NCBI GenBank assembly: GCA_032207245.1
Contig: CM063504.1
Location: forward strand, 25,520,629-25,584,628
Direction: 5' to 3'
Source: Pardosa pseudoannulata
Taxonomy: Eukaryota > Arthropoda > Arachnida > Araneae > Lycosidae
DNA: 64,000 nt
Shown one piece after another: positions 12,237 to 23,036 of the stretch; within the stretch, counting starts at the first letter, position 1, and each line of letters opens with the position of its first letter. The notes under the pieces were generated by a model. It had not been told where the DNA came from. It was given only the letters and a program-made list of their open reading frames with translations, and did no database searches. The position numbers were made by a program, and so were the translations under genes.

Positions 12237-12447
12237 GAATTTTTCACAGGGTGGATCTCGATTATGCCGACAATTCTCGTGGAGAACTGCAACTCTGATC
12301 TTCCTCGTAAGGAACCAACAGCCACTCAGATACTTAATATACATTATACTACAAAATAACACTAACTATATCTAAATTATAATATTAAATAATTACAACA
12401 CAAAAGACAATATGCAAGTATGTACAGGTTACATTTCTTACTACATT

Positions 12448-15333
12448 TTACGTGATGCAGCGGCTTAATGCATCTGCATTAGTATTATCTGTGCCGGGTT
12501 TGTGAACCACACAGTAGCTATCAGTTGCAGCACCAGCTGTCATTTCAAACCGTTTGAAAAATTCCGTTGTGAGGTGGCTTGTAAACGAAAAGCCATTATC
12601 ACATTGAACTTCGCGCGGAAAACCTAGATGCCTGAAAATCTGTAAAAACGCATCAGTGACCGCTACAGATCCTATATTTGGCACTGGCACCGCTTCCGAG
12701 TATTTAAAAACCAGACCTATCGCGGTAATTATATACCGGTTCCCATTTTCAGATTCGGGTAACGGCCCACAAGCATCTATATTAATTTTAGTGAAAGGTT
12801 CACTAATTATCGGAGTTAATCGCATAGGCGCCTTCTTTGTATCAATAGCATTCCCTACTAGTTGACAAGGATGGCACGACTTAACATGCGTTTCCATATC
12901 TTGATAACACTTCGGCCAATAAAACAATTTAGCGAGGCGTTGTTTCGATTTAGTTACGCCTGCGTGAGTTCCCGCATCTTCTTGACAGAGAGCCAAAATT
13001 CTCTCCCGTAACTTTTCCGGTACCACCAAATCACAATTTTCCTCTCCTAAATGGTTTGCCTGAATTTTGCATAACAATTCATGTTTTTGTACGAAACTTT
13101 TATGCGCAACTCCATCGGTTACATTAACTAACAGTTCTCTCACTTCCCTAGTCTCAGAGCAATTGTCCTGGCTGACCGCAAATTCCTCTGGGGTTATATT
13201 CACAAGACCCCGTTCTGCGTCGGTCAAGTTGACAATTGGAAGCTCATATTCAGTTTCTCCGCTCGTGTCGTGTAACAATGCGGGTCCCTCCTCTGCGCTT
13301 AGGGGGTTGTTAAATTCGTCCGTATTAGAGTTCCCGCTTACCTCGAGGGCTTCCGACTGCAACCTAGTAATCGCATTTTTACCTAATAGTCTCTTTGATA
13401 TCGACTGTTGGTCAGTAGTTAGACGAGATATTACTTCATTCTCGCGCACTACTTCATTATAGTCAGAATCAGAGGATCCTTTTCCAAGCGCGGGAATTTC
13501 GAAACCCTCAGTTTGTTTTTCCCCGGTTCGCGCTTCATCTCTCTGACGTAAAACCGGAGTGTCCGTTACGCGAAAACCTCTCCCTATTGTACTTTTGTCC
13601 GTATTTCCGTCCGCACTTACTCCCAGACTGGTTTTGGTTGCAACGAGGGGAGGGGGGCGATTCGTGGAAATGGTCTTTTGTTCCCAGGTATGTTTATTTA
13701 CCTTCTCCCCACCTGCACTGGATTTTTCATTTGTCGGACTGGAATTCCCGTTCCCTAGAGTAGTTCGGGTCTGTAACTTTGCTTGAGCGTTAATTTGCTC
13801 AGTTACCTGTATTTTTCGGCGTTGTTCTTCTAATAATGCAGCCGTCAAATTTCCCAGAATATATCGTTGCTGATTCGAAAAATCAGAAATGACGCAAGCC
13901 TTCGTATCGATATTCCCATATGTAGTACATAGCGAAACTCTTGCTACAGGTAATTTTATAGCGTGAGTATCTAAGGGCTGAGTTACCCATACCGTGTCGC
14001 CAGTAAAATCTTGCGGCCTAACATATCGCCTACAGATGAAGTCATAGCTAGCTCCACTGTCTCTTAAAATTTCAGACGGTTTATTGTTTACAGTGCCCAA
14101 ACTAACGTACGGTGCTAGCAGATCTACTACCTCACTTCCCGTATGGATAGCATTTAATTCCTCCTTACGTTTTAATTCCGGGCAATCAGGTCTAATGTGC
14201 CCAGAGACTCCACACTGGAAACAAATAATGTCTCTGTGCCTTTTCCTTTCAAACTCCCGATCATTTCGCCAATCCCGATGTTTAAGTTCATTTACACTCG
14301 GCGTTTTTGGCCTTTCATTCTTAACTTCAACCTTTTCCCGGGGAGGGGGTCTGATATTTTCAGCCGCCTTAATTGGTACTGAAAACTTGCGAAAATCAGG
14401 GGTGCGAGAATCCGGAAATTTTTTTCCTTGCGTTTGGGGCTTCCCGGGTTTCTTAAGTAATTCATACTTGTCTCCTAAGTCCGCTACGATATTGGGTGAA
14501 ACAAAACTTTCCCATTCTTTGAGATGGAATTCCTTGAATTCGCTCCCCATTTTCCGTTTAAGCTGGTCTACTAGCATTAAATCCAGTAGACCTTCATATG
14601 TTGTAACTCCTAAGCTGGATACCCAACCTTCTAAATAGGTGCGTATCTCAAAAAGGTAATCCTTCCATAGATTTCCTGATTTCCGTACATGTTGTACAAA
14701 TTTTTGTCGCATGGCTTCCGCCGATAATTTATAGCGTTCTAAGAGGAGTTTCTTTACAAATTTATAATGCCGCGTTTCTTCTGCCTTTTCCCTTAAAATA
14801 ATATTTGACACTGAAAGCGGTAATAATGAAATAAGTTCCCCTGCCATCTCAATTTCAGGTACTTTCAAGTATTCAGCTTGTCTTTCGAATAGACAAAGGT
14901 ACAAATTTATGTCCGTCTCATCCGGATTAAATTGTGGCATCCGGTTCCGCAAAGATGCCCCTGAGGGTCTTGGCACCTCTATCCGTTCATCAGCGCTCCT
15001 ACGTTCCTGGGTTAATCTTAATTTTTCTAATTCGAACGCTCTCTCATTATCCCTCTCTCTCTCTTGTCTCTCTCTCTCCTTCTCTTCTCTCTCTAATTCT
15101 ATCTTCCTATCTTCTCTCTCTACTTCCCGATCCGCCCTTTCTATGCGCTCTTTCTCTAACCGGGCCTCAATAATAGTATCTAGACATCCTTCTACAAAAG
15201 CTGGATCGTAATCTTCCGATGTCTCAATTAATTTCCTTATTTGATTCATAGTCAAGGTTTCGTCTATTACACCTATAATTTCCTTGGCTAACTCGACGAG
15301 ATCTGCCTTACGCCCTTTACTTAAATAACTCAT
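12448..15333 (-). CDS. Gag-protease-integrase polyprotein fused to RNase H tail (RT deleted)
   Basis: Retrotransposon polyprotein of 961 residues. In order: a charged Glu/Arg-rich probable coiled coil (~55-115); a capsid region whose second half (~205-290, with LEGWVSSLGVTTYEGLLDLM) resembles a SCAN domain; a CCHC knuckle (Cys371, Cys374, His379, Cys384); a retropepsin-type motif RDSGAS (active Asp425); a long acidic linker; an integrase zinc-binding region (His790, Cys820, Cys823; Gln784 where the first His is expected); and an integrase core with Asp853 and Asp912 but no catalytic Glu. Soon after KRFEM (~931) it passes into VVHKPGTDNTNADALSR (942-958), the conserved C-terminal tail of RNase H. 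The RT, most of RNase H and the integrase C-terminus are missing. The start ATG has a favourable CACC context, and the next upstream sequence is non-coding leader. An intact reading frame with fused halves suggests an in-frame deletion that has been propagated, not random decay. Confidence 0.9.
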   Translation of the reverse strand: MSYLSKGRKADLVELAKEIIGVIDETLTMNQIRKLIETSEDYDPAFVEGCLDTIIEARLEKERIERADREVEREDRKIELEREEKERERQERERDNERAFELEKLRLTQERRSADERIEVPRPSGASLRNRMPQFNPDETDINLYLCLFERQAEYLKVPEIEMAGELISLLPLSVSNIILREKAEETRHYKFVKKLLLERYKLSAEAMRQKFVQHVRKSGNLWKDYLFEIRTYLEGWVSSLGVTTYEGLLDLMLVDQLKRKMGSEFKEFHLKEWESFVSPNIVADLGDKYELLKKPGKPQTQGKKFPDSRTPDFRKFSVPIKAAENIRPPPREKVEVKNERPKTPSVNELKHRDWRNDREFERKRHRDIICFQCGVSGHIRPDCPELKRKEELNAIHTGSEVVDLLAPYVSLGTVNNKPSEILRDSGASYDFICRRYVRPQDFTGDTVWVTQPLDTHAIKLPVARVSLCTTYGNIDTKACVISDFSNQQRYILGNLTAALLEEQRRKIQVTEQINAQAKLQTRTTLGNGNSSPTNEKSSAGGEKVNKHTWEQKTISTNRPPPLVATKTSLGVSADGNTDKSTIGRGFRVTDTPVLRQRDEARTGEKQTEGFEIPALGKGSSDSDYNEVVRENEVISRLTTDQQSISKRLLGKNAITRLQSEALEVSGNSNTDEFNNPLSAEEGPALLHDTSGETEYELPIVNLTDAERGLVNITPEEFAVSQDNCSETREVRELLVNVTDGVAHKSFVQKHELLCKIQANHLGEENCDLVVPEKLRERILALCQEDAGTHAGVTKSKQRLAKLFYWPKCYQDMETHVKSCHPCQLVGNAIDTKKAPMRLTPIISEPFTKINIDACGPLPESENGNRYIITAIGLVFKYSEAVPVPNIGSVAVTDAFLQIFRHLGFPREVQCDNGFSFTSHLTTEFFKRFEMTAGAATDSYCVVHKPGTDNTNADALSRCIT

Positions 15334-16470
15334 GGTGAGATAAAATCCTTAATAACTTACTACTCAAATTTCACAATATTAACTTACGACTACTCAAACA
15401 ATTCGTGAAATACAATACTAACACAATACAAATACTACTCGATATTAGAACGTTTAACCCAATTTCCAAAATTCAAATTCACACAATAATAATTACTTGA
15501 AAACCAAAACAATAAACAAAATGAATTTTCCTAACACAAATGCACACAATACAAAATAAATACTTGCAATATTCTCTTATAATGTGCTAACAGTTTTCTT
15601 AAGTTCAAATTATGATAATCGAATAACTAATATATTTAATTTAAGCAATGTTCTCAACACACTAATTTTTCTTATCTTATTAAACAATTTAAATCAAACA
15701 TCATCGTACACAATTTAAATTTTCAATTTATGCAATTTCAAATTTCCAAATTATATTCATTATATAATATTCTGATTTATACACAGTTTAAAAATCTTAT
15801 TTATGAACAGTTAAATTCCAATTAATATTCAATTACAATTATAATTTATACACACTTTTAAAATTCAAATTTATGCACAATACTATTACACAAAATTCCT
15901 TAATTCAACTTTACTCTTAATTCAAAACTTTAATATACCTTAGTCAATAATTCTTATCTTTGAAATTATTTTCTATCACTCTACAAAATATTTGTATACC
16001 AATTTAAGATTTCTTTCAATTGATATACATCTAATTTAAACACAATGCAACACAATTTACTATACTCTGATCTATCTAAATTCCTAGCACAACCTATACT
16101 CAATGTACTGTTGGTTCGATACAAGAGAACAGAATTGGTTACTCACGATTTTTGATGCTTGCTTCATCAGTCTCTAGCGTCGTCTTACGGTTGAACACCA
16201 AATCTCACTGTTGACTCTCAAATCACAGGGTCACACAAAAAGTCTCACAGTTGACTCTCAATATCACAGGATCACACAAAAAGTCTCACAGTTGACTCTC
16301 AATATCACAGGATCACAAAAAAAAGGGTCTCACAGTTGACTCTCAATATCACAGGATCACAAAAAAATTTCACTAATGCAGGTTCAGATTCGGAACGCAA
16401 AATTTCTCATCTGATGTCTGGCTGCACAATTTCACCCGCGAAAATTTCTTCACCTAGCCTTCACTGTTTA
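15334..16470 (-). other. Leader (5' UTR) of the LTR element
   Basis: AT-rich, with no ORF of note and rich in ACACAAT and CAATTTA words. It separates the primer-binding site from the Gag start and includes the tandem array at 16203-16370. Confidence 0.75.
16203..16370. repeat. Tandem array in retrotransposon leader (4 x 40-44 bp)
   Basis: Four units start at 16203, 16243, 16284 and 16328. Each has TCTCACAGTTGACTCTCAA, then ATCACAGGATCACA and an A-run of varying length, which accounts for the changing period. Tandem leader repeats occur in some LTR elements; here the role is unknown. Confidence 0.9.
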
Positions 16471-16490
16471 CCGTAACAGCGCTGCCACCA
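16471..16490 (-). promoter_or_regulatory. Primer-binding site, fits tRNA-Leu
   Basis: On the minus strand TGGTGGCAGCGCTG begins 21 nt inside the 5' LTR. Its complement ends CGCTGCCACCA, which matches the common eukaryotic tRNA-Leu 3' end (acceptor plus CCA) over about 11 nt, as I recall it. The 21-nt gap to the LTR is longer than in most elements. Confidence 0.6.
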
Positions 16491-16511
16491 ATATTTAGAA
16501 TACCACTAGCC

Positions 16512-17504
16512 TGTAACGTACTGGAAAATAGGTAGGCGAGGCCTTCAATGAAACAGCTAGAAATTTAGGTATTCTTGACTAAATATTTTATTCACTAGAA
16601 TAAACTATGTACAGATATGTACAAATTCAATAAACGATAACATTCAGGGATCTCGTACAGAGATAATAGGCACATACAAGGATGCGTGGGATACCGGAAC
16701 AGTATGGCTAGGGCTTTAAAACACAATAGCTGGAAACTAATTCGTGCCGGGACTAATGTTGACTCGATCACTCCGTCAGTCGATTAGCGCGGTTGGCTTT
16801 CACAGCAGGTTCGGAGGTTCCGAGTGCGTATCACGCTGGGATTCGTGACGAAAACACAGGATGCAAGTCGATCCAAAATTAGAGTGCAAAGTCACTCTAG
16901 GCTGACTACTTCTATGCAAGAAGTTAACTATCAATCAGCAATAACGGGGAAGGAATTCCCAAGTCGAATGTTCGACTATCTAGCAACGGAGACGCTGGCG
17001 GTCTCTAAAAAAACAAACTCCAGACACGGAGATAAGAGCGGTCCTCGATCGACCAGGCTCTAGCAGGTAGAAGCCTCGAGAGAAGAACAAAGCAAAAAAG
17101 CCCCCGTTCTAGTCCGGTCCTTTCCATTTATACTAAGCACTCCTTCCGCTTCTCGGTTCTTCGAGAAACTTCCCGAGCCAGGGTGACGCAATCTTGCGGT
17201 CACTCCCAAGTCTGCGATCAGCTGTCCTGGTTCCAGATGCAGCAATTCTCAGATTCATTAACTTAACCAACTTAATGCCCTTTTTGTAACCGCTAATGGG
17301 CGGCAAGGTGCACTCAATTATGTACACAGTAAAGGTCCATTCAACAGGTTACAATGTTCAGACAGTTCGGAGCCGTCAATGCACCGTTTTTCAATTACGG
17401 GTTTTAGACCACCTGGTCCTATTATCGGCTACTCGTGAGTCCACGCCGAAAGGTCACCTTTTGGGCTCCTTGTTCGTTTTGGGGTCATGTAACGGATCGT
17501 TACA
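16512..17504 (-). repeat. 5' LTR (right in window), 993 bp
   Basis: Ends TGTAACG/CGTTACA. In transcription direction (minus) it has a TATA box, TATAAATG at 17125-17132, and an AATAAA-type polyadenylation signal near 16586-16592, a normal U3-R-U5 layout. Confidence 0.95.
17125..17132 (-). promoter_or_regulatory. TATA box of the 5' LTR promoter
   Basis: TATAAATG on the minus strand inside the element's 5' LTR, about 370 bp from its outer edge; the same motif is at 11842-11849 in the 3' LTR. Confidence 0.6.
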
Positions 17505-17508
17505 TGGT
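17505..17508. repeat. Target-site duplication TGGT (right)
   Basis: Matches 11225-11228. Confidence 0.85.
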
Positions 17509-17637
17509 ATAAGTATGTAAATGTTACATTAACTATAAAATTGTTTTCACTTCGCAACATAAAAGTATGTATCTAAATTTCTCTAAATCATTTTGATATC
17601 ATTAAATTCTAGTGTTGCGCAGAGTACTGTTGCATGT

Positions 17638-17640
<3 letters not shown>

Positions 17641-17668
<28 letters not shown>
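17641..17668. repeat. (GT)14 microsatellite
   Basis: Fourteen GT units directly before the family Y fragment. Confidence 0.95.
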
Positions 17669-17670
<2 letters not shown>

Positions 17671-17792
17671 GGAAAAAGTAAACTAAGTTTGTTAACTAAT
17701 GTACAGATTTTTTATAAAACCTCGAATACGGAGCCTGAAGGAGTATAATATCCAAATGCATCCTTTTATATCAATAGTACCTAAATAAATTT
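17665..17792 (+). repeat. Family Y flank fragment
   Basis: The series GTGTAAGG-AAAAGT-AACTAA-TTTGT-AAC-AATGTACAGATT, then ATAAAACC and finally AAATAAATTTATA, parallels 52682-52820 by eye at roughly 70%. In both places it directly follows a GT/TA microsatellite. Confidence 0.5.
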
Positions 17793-17868
17793 ATACATAT
17801 ATATACATATACATATATATATACATATATATATACATAAATATATATACATAAATATATATACATAT

Positions 17869-17902
<34 letters not shown>

Positions 17903-17943
17903 GTACACACATACGTGTGTACATGCGCGTACGTACATATATC
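17793..17943. repeat. Composite (TA)n/(CA)n microsatellite
   Basis: Alternating TATATA, TACATA and CACACA blocks. The 71-codon ORF over it is a by-product of the repeat. Confidence 0.95.
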
Positions 17944-19528
17944 TAAGCAGTTAGAGAGATATGCATAATTTACCAAATAAAATAAAGTAGCTATTCCGAA
18001 ATACATACATTAACTGTTTGTACTCTAGCGCTATTATTAATCGTACTTCCTTAATAGGTACCAATTAGTAGTTCAATACATTTTACTTTCATTAGGTATA
18101 AAAATGCGTGTGTTAATTGAACATATTTCGCAACTTCCATATCCTTTATCTATTCATAACATTAAATATTGTTTTTCTCAGACGCCGATAGCTAGCGTGA
18201 GATACTGAATTGAACTAAAGAATAGAACAGATTTCACTCACTTGTTATCTACTAGCGGTGCTTTGTTGTATTCTCTTAAGATTATATTTTAAAAGAATTC
18301 CAATTATGGAGCATTTTGTTTTTTTCTCAATTAACTAAATGCTATGTTTCATATTACATCTGATCAACTTTTAATGCTTTTACAGATTTATTATCAATGT
18401 TGTGACAAATGTGTATTCATAGCGTACTCCTAAAGAAGCTTATTATAAAACTTATCACTTGCCCTTATTTCTGCTCTAATGAAGAGATTATTTGGGATAT
18501 CGAAATATTTCTGCTTGGAACAAAATAAACTTACCTATTTCTTAATCTATGAGAAAAATAATTGTTTTGTGAGTGTTGAATTAAAAAATAAGTAAATGAA
18601 TAAAGAATGCTTTAATTTTATTTTGGTTTATTTTGGTTGATTTTCTGTTCTACATTATTTAAATATATAAACAGTTAAAAATAGTCTAGGATGATTCTAA
18701 AATTTCAGTATTTTATGCATAGTTTTTGGAGAAGTTAAATTGCATTTATATTTGATTTTCGAATGGCAACAACTACTTAGGCCAGTGAATAGGATTTTAT
18801 TATGGAACAGCTGTTAAAGGGAAGCTTGAATATTTTCTTGTTTGGTTAATGCTCGAGTATGATATGGGGTGCTTTACGAGTTTTAATTATAAAATATTTT
18901 AGTTTGATATATCTGTATTTGCTATATTAGTAGTGAGTATGAGGGTTGTAGCCACACAAAAACCTTTGAAACTCAAATTGAAGTTTTGATTCTCCTACGG
19001 TATTTGCAAACATATTATCCATTCTGATCCATTTCCTGTATTTTAAGGCATCGTTTTCCATTTTTAATATAGGTTTCAATTCAGCTTTTTACTCTCATAA
19101 TTCCTTTGAATAAATATATACACACACGCGTATGTATGTATGTATGTATATATGAATGTATGGATGGATGTAAAATGGAGTTCAAATATCAATCGAAAGT
19201 CGTTATGGAAAAATCTTCACAGAAAACATTGGCCCATAATTGTATGATATATACAATTTCTGTGTTCATATAGCCATTGAAAATAGTTCTCAACAATTAC
19301 ACTGAAGCCTCTGTTTTATGATTTGCCCGGGATTTTCGGGCAAAATGTGGTCAGTGGACAGAAAATTAACATTTATTCCAATGTTAGTTTTTGAGAGACG
19401 GGTAATAAAAGTCTGAGAACACTCATTTACTCAACTGACATTTATGGGAAACTATATATTAAAAGAGGAGAAAGGGGAAAAGTATAATTTTGATGTGTTA
19501 CTCACATGCACATGCACACACATACATG

Positions 19529-19529
<1 letters not shown>
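17944..19529. other. Unassigned AT-rich stretch
   Basis: Nothing recognised beyond a short TATG/GGAT run at 19115-19170. Confidence 0.5.
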
Positions 19530-19570
<41 letters not shown>

Positions 19571-19636
19571 ATATATATACATGTACATAATATATGTATA
19601 TGTGTATATATATTATATATGTGTGTGTGTATATGT
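19530..19636. repeat. (TA)n/(GT)n microsatellite
   Basis: TA run, then mixed ATAATATATGTA and GTGTGTGTGT; borders family Y copy 1. Confidence 0.95.
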
Positions 19637-20016
19637 AATGAGACTGACTTCTCGATGGGGGGTTGCAGTCATGGCCATAAAAATGATACCTTTTCAGCTA
19701 AAGACGTTTATTAAGATAACGTTGATGGACGTGTTCTCACTTCATCATAAGGACAGGACAAACTGAAGGGTCAAGATCTGTGGGAAAATATCTCTAGAAA
19801 AAACCTGTCTCCTCTAGCGTGTATCTTTTTTTATTTGGAAATTTCCTAAATTGTCCGCTAGGGCCATGTAGGTTTATAATTGGCCAGGCCCCTTCTCTGA
19901 GGGCGTAACCTATAGCCCCAGTGGTCAATTTAGGTTAGGGGTTAAAAAGGGGAATGGAAAATGACAAGGGAATTTTTACCCTTGATTTAAGTTTTGAAAC
20001 CCCTGAGAATTTTCCT

Positions 20017-20018
<2 letters not shown>
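19637..20018 (+). repeat. Interspersed repeat family Y, copy 1
   Basis: Marked by TTCTCGATGGGGGGTTGCAG, CAGCTAAAGACGTTTATTAA, GTCCGCTAGGGCCATGTAGG, GTGGTCAATTTAGGTTAGGG and CTGAGAATTTTCCTT. The same words occur in reverse complement at 51612-52028 and, more diverged, at 52830-53170. Both ends abut (TA)n tracts. No transposase or RT is seen; the class is unknown. Confidence 0.75.
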
Positions 20019-20106
<88 letters not shown>

Positions 20107-20107
20107 C
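20019..20107. repeat. (TA)n microsatellite, about 88 bp
   Basis: Nearly pure TA run at the end of family Y copy 1. Confidence 0.95.
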
Positions 20108-22430
20108 ACGTTACATATTTTTCATTATTCTTATCTCAAAAACTAAAGATAAATTAAGGAGCTATGTTTCTTAGATAATTTTTAAGTACCTTGAGCGAAA
20201 AACGAAATAATTAGATATGTTCTACTGCAATTATTCTTTTACACAAGCTATTTTGCAGGAAACGGTGTATATTAAATTTTCATTTCTCTTCAAAGAATTT
20301 TATTTTTTTATAATTTATAACTCTGGTAGACAATATCTGAGACGAAAATTGCCGACTGGAATGTGAGGTTGTCATTATAAATCTGTAAGGAGCAGAATCG
20401 ATAATCTAGAAGCGTAGTCCCAGGTGTATAAACGAAATGTCATAAAATAATAAAAACACATTATAGTCTTTAAAAAAATGACCATAGCTTTCACTTTGTG
20501 ATCTATTTGGTTCCATAAATGCGATGATAGTAATATAAATGGGTGGTATGAAGTTTCAGCAAGATAACTCACCCTGTCATAAATCAGACTTCATTGGAGT
20601 GGTTTAAAGATAAGAACGCCGACTTCTTAGACTCCAGAGCCACCACAGTCTTCAGATATCTACCCCGCATGCCACTTGTCGGACCTTTTTAAAGAAAAAA
20701 TTTCACCATTATTTAATAACACCCAAACAGAACCATATAAAAACACTTAAGTTTTAACAGAAGACGTAAGTCGTAAACAAATAGATTGTATGGCAGAAGA
20801 AAGAAAAAAAAATATTAAAATTTTTAGAGAAATTTAACAACAGCGACGATTAACTTTTATATTTTTGTCGGACCAATTTAAGCGTGAAAATTAAATCAGG
20901 GCTCAAAAATATTTCGAATAACTCAGATTAAAGACATTTCCTTAACTCTAACTAGCTATCCAAATAATCATTGTGACTGGCATAATGGCGTTCACAGACT
21001 TCTTTTATGGTGAGGTAATAGAGGAAAGCGTTCCAAGCTAGTAAATTTTTATATGTAACGCACCCTCCACTACGTCAAATTATAATGTAATAGAAGTGCA
21101 TATTATATTATAATTTGAAAAATTATAATAATTATTATTATTTCTAGAGTCAGGGCACAATTTTATAGCTTTTCTCACTGCCATTCCGTAAATACTTCTT
21201 GGCCATTTTGTAATGGAAGCACCATATATGCGACCAACAACTTAGGGACAACAAAAACAATTAAAGTGAATTCTCGAAATTTAGGAACAGGTACCAAGAA
21301 GACCCCAGGTTTAGTCTGCCACCCACAGAGGTATCGCTTAGGAACTTGGTGAACATTGCGACCACGAATTTATCTATTTTAAGTTGCCTCAGATTCCATT
21401 AATAAGCTCTTTCTGGTTGTGAGATTGATGGCTTTACACCGCGGCACACAAAATTGTAATAAAAGTGTCCAAATGTAAAACAAATGCATAGGCTAAAGCC
21501 TAAAGTTAAAAATTTAAAATGTATGGACTTTATTTTATACTGTTGGTTAATGGGAGATTTAAACCTTCAACACACCTCTTTTGTGTATGAAACTGGAGAG
21601 GAATATATTTTTTCTTTGTCTATGTTAATCTTATAAAATAAAAGGTATTATTATATCTAAAAAAAGTGGTTCATGCCTTCCGAAATTTAAGAGAATTTAC
21701 TTCAAATTTTAATCTGAAACCTCATATTTTTTGCTTGTAACTTAGTCGTCTTATTGGTGTTGTCGCTGTTAACAGTTTTTCAAAGATTATTGGGTCAATG
21801 AGATGTCTTTATTCCTAGTTACAACGAGCTATTTTTTAACCCTTATATAACTCTGAGTGTAACTGAAACCTTAGAGACCGAACTGCAGTTATATGTAATA
21901 CCATCCGTGACATCCATATTCATACTACTCCTTTTCCCAACGGTAAGGAAGACGTTTGATTCTTACTCTCAACCCTATATCTTTCAAGTCTAAAAAGATT
22001 CATTGTTTGGTTTGTCTCATGTGGCATGTTGACTTATCAATAAATTATCTCTTTTAAGCCATAAAGATGGATGAAGAAACCAGAAAAATTATAATAGTTT
22101 AATAACTATACATCAAAAATGGTGCAATAGATTCTAAATGCATATTTTTCTTGAATGTTCGATACTTTTATTATTAGTATTAAATATTTCGACAATTTAA
22201 TGGAAAGACCGTAGCAAAAACATGATTTCTTTTGAAATTACTAAAGAAAATTTTAATTTATTAATTCTCTAACGAGAGTATGTACCTAGTAAGTGAGCCA
22301 CAAAACTCCTGATTTTATTTAATTTGGTAAGGCATATTACTAAATAAAAATTTAACACCGCTTATTACCATTATGTTAGAACTACCGTAGTTATATAGTA
22401 TTTGATTCTAAAAGCTCTATCTTAATTTTT
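20108..22430. other. Unassigned AT-rich stretch
   Basis: No gene, RNA or repeat I can support; the 65-codon minus ORF at 20375-20572 has no domain. Confidence 0.5.
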
Positions 22431-22465
22431 TTCTGTGTTCCTCCCGTAGAGGGAGCAACACAGAA
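22431..22465. repeat. Hairpin, 15-bp arms, 5-nt loop
   Basis: TTCTGTGTTCCTCCC and GGGAGCAACACAGAA pair at 14 of 15 positions around loop GTAGA. Confidence 0.8.
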
Positions 22466-23036
22466 TATTAAGAGCAATCTCCAAATGTATATTGATGGAA
22501 CGCGTTGAGAAAATGAATGATCGTCACATTGTAGGAATACTCCAAAAGAAAGAAAGAGCTATTTGAGATATCAAATGATCTACTCCTCTTTGCAGCTAAA
22601 GGTCATGGGTTCTGCATAATGAGCACTATAAAATTCACGAAGAAATATTTCTGTGATGAAGCTCCTCTGATTTGCAGGCTGGAACTACTAGTTTGTCGCC
22701 ATAGATAAAATAGGCATGTGGTTTTGTTATTAAAATTTTTAGTCTTTGTAAAAATTTTAACATTTCAAGAATACAGTTACCAGTTCTGTTATTGTCTGTC
22801 GTATGTACAGGAAACTATTGAAATATGTAATCGCACTCATACTTGATGTTTTGGCTGCTTTAAGTAATAGCTTTCTCGGACGTACGAGGTTTTCTTGAGT
22901 TGATCCTTCTGTGTTTTCATTGGTTGTGTTTGATTAATTTTGCCTTGTGCCTGTAATTTGATTGGCTGGGCTCAGGATCTTTATAAAACTATAAAAGCCA
23001 ATTGTACCTAGTATTTTTGTATTATTACTGTCTGCT
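22466..23036. other. Unassigned stretch
   Basis: Nothing recognised. Confidence 0.4.

Larger units (their letters stand above)
11229..17504 (-). mobile_element. Complete LTR retrotransposon (6.28 kb), Ty3/gypsy, probably Gmr1-like, pol-deleted
   Basis: Two 993-bp LTRs (11229-12221 and 16512-17504) begin TGTAACG and end CGTTACA and are flanked by TGGT. Transcription runs on the minus strand, so the LTR at 16512-17504 is the 5' LTR. Between the LTRs, in element order, are a primer-binding site, a ~1.2-kb AT-rich leader with a short tandem array, one 961-codon Gag-Pol ORF and a G-rich polypurine tract. The LTRs differ at only four positions that I can see, so the insertion is recent. The ORF has no reverse transcriptase, so this copy cannot move without help from another element. 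SCAN-like capsid sequence and integrase lying upstream of the RNase H tail point to the Gmr1-like lineage. Confidence 0.92.

Noticed and set aside
11541..12375. ORFs inside the left LTR, recurring at 16824-17520
   Set aside because: Identical short frames in both LTRs with no domain; they exist because the LTR is duplicated.
13067..15211. Plus-strand ORFs of up to 184 codons
   Set aside because: Antisense shadows of the 961-codon Gag-Pol frame; Ser/Leu-rich with no domains.
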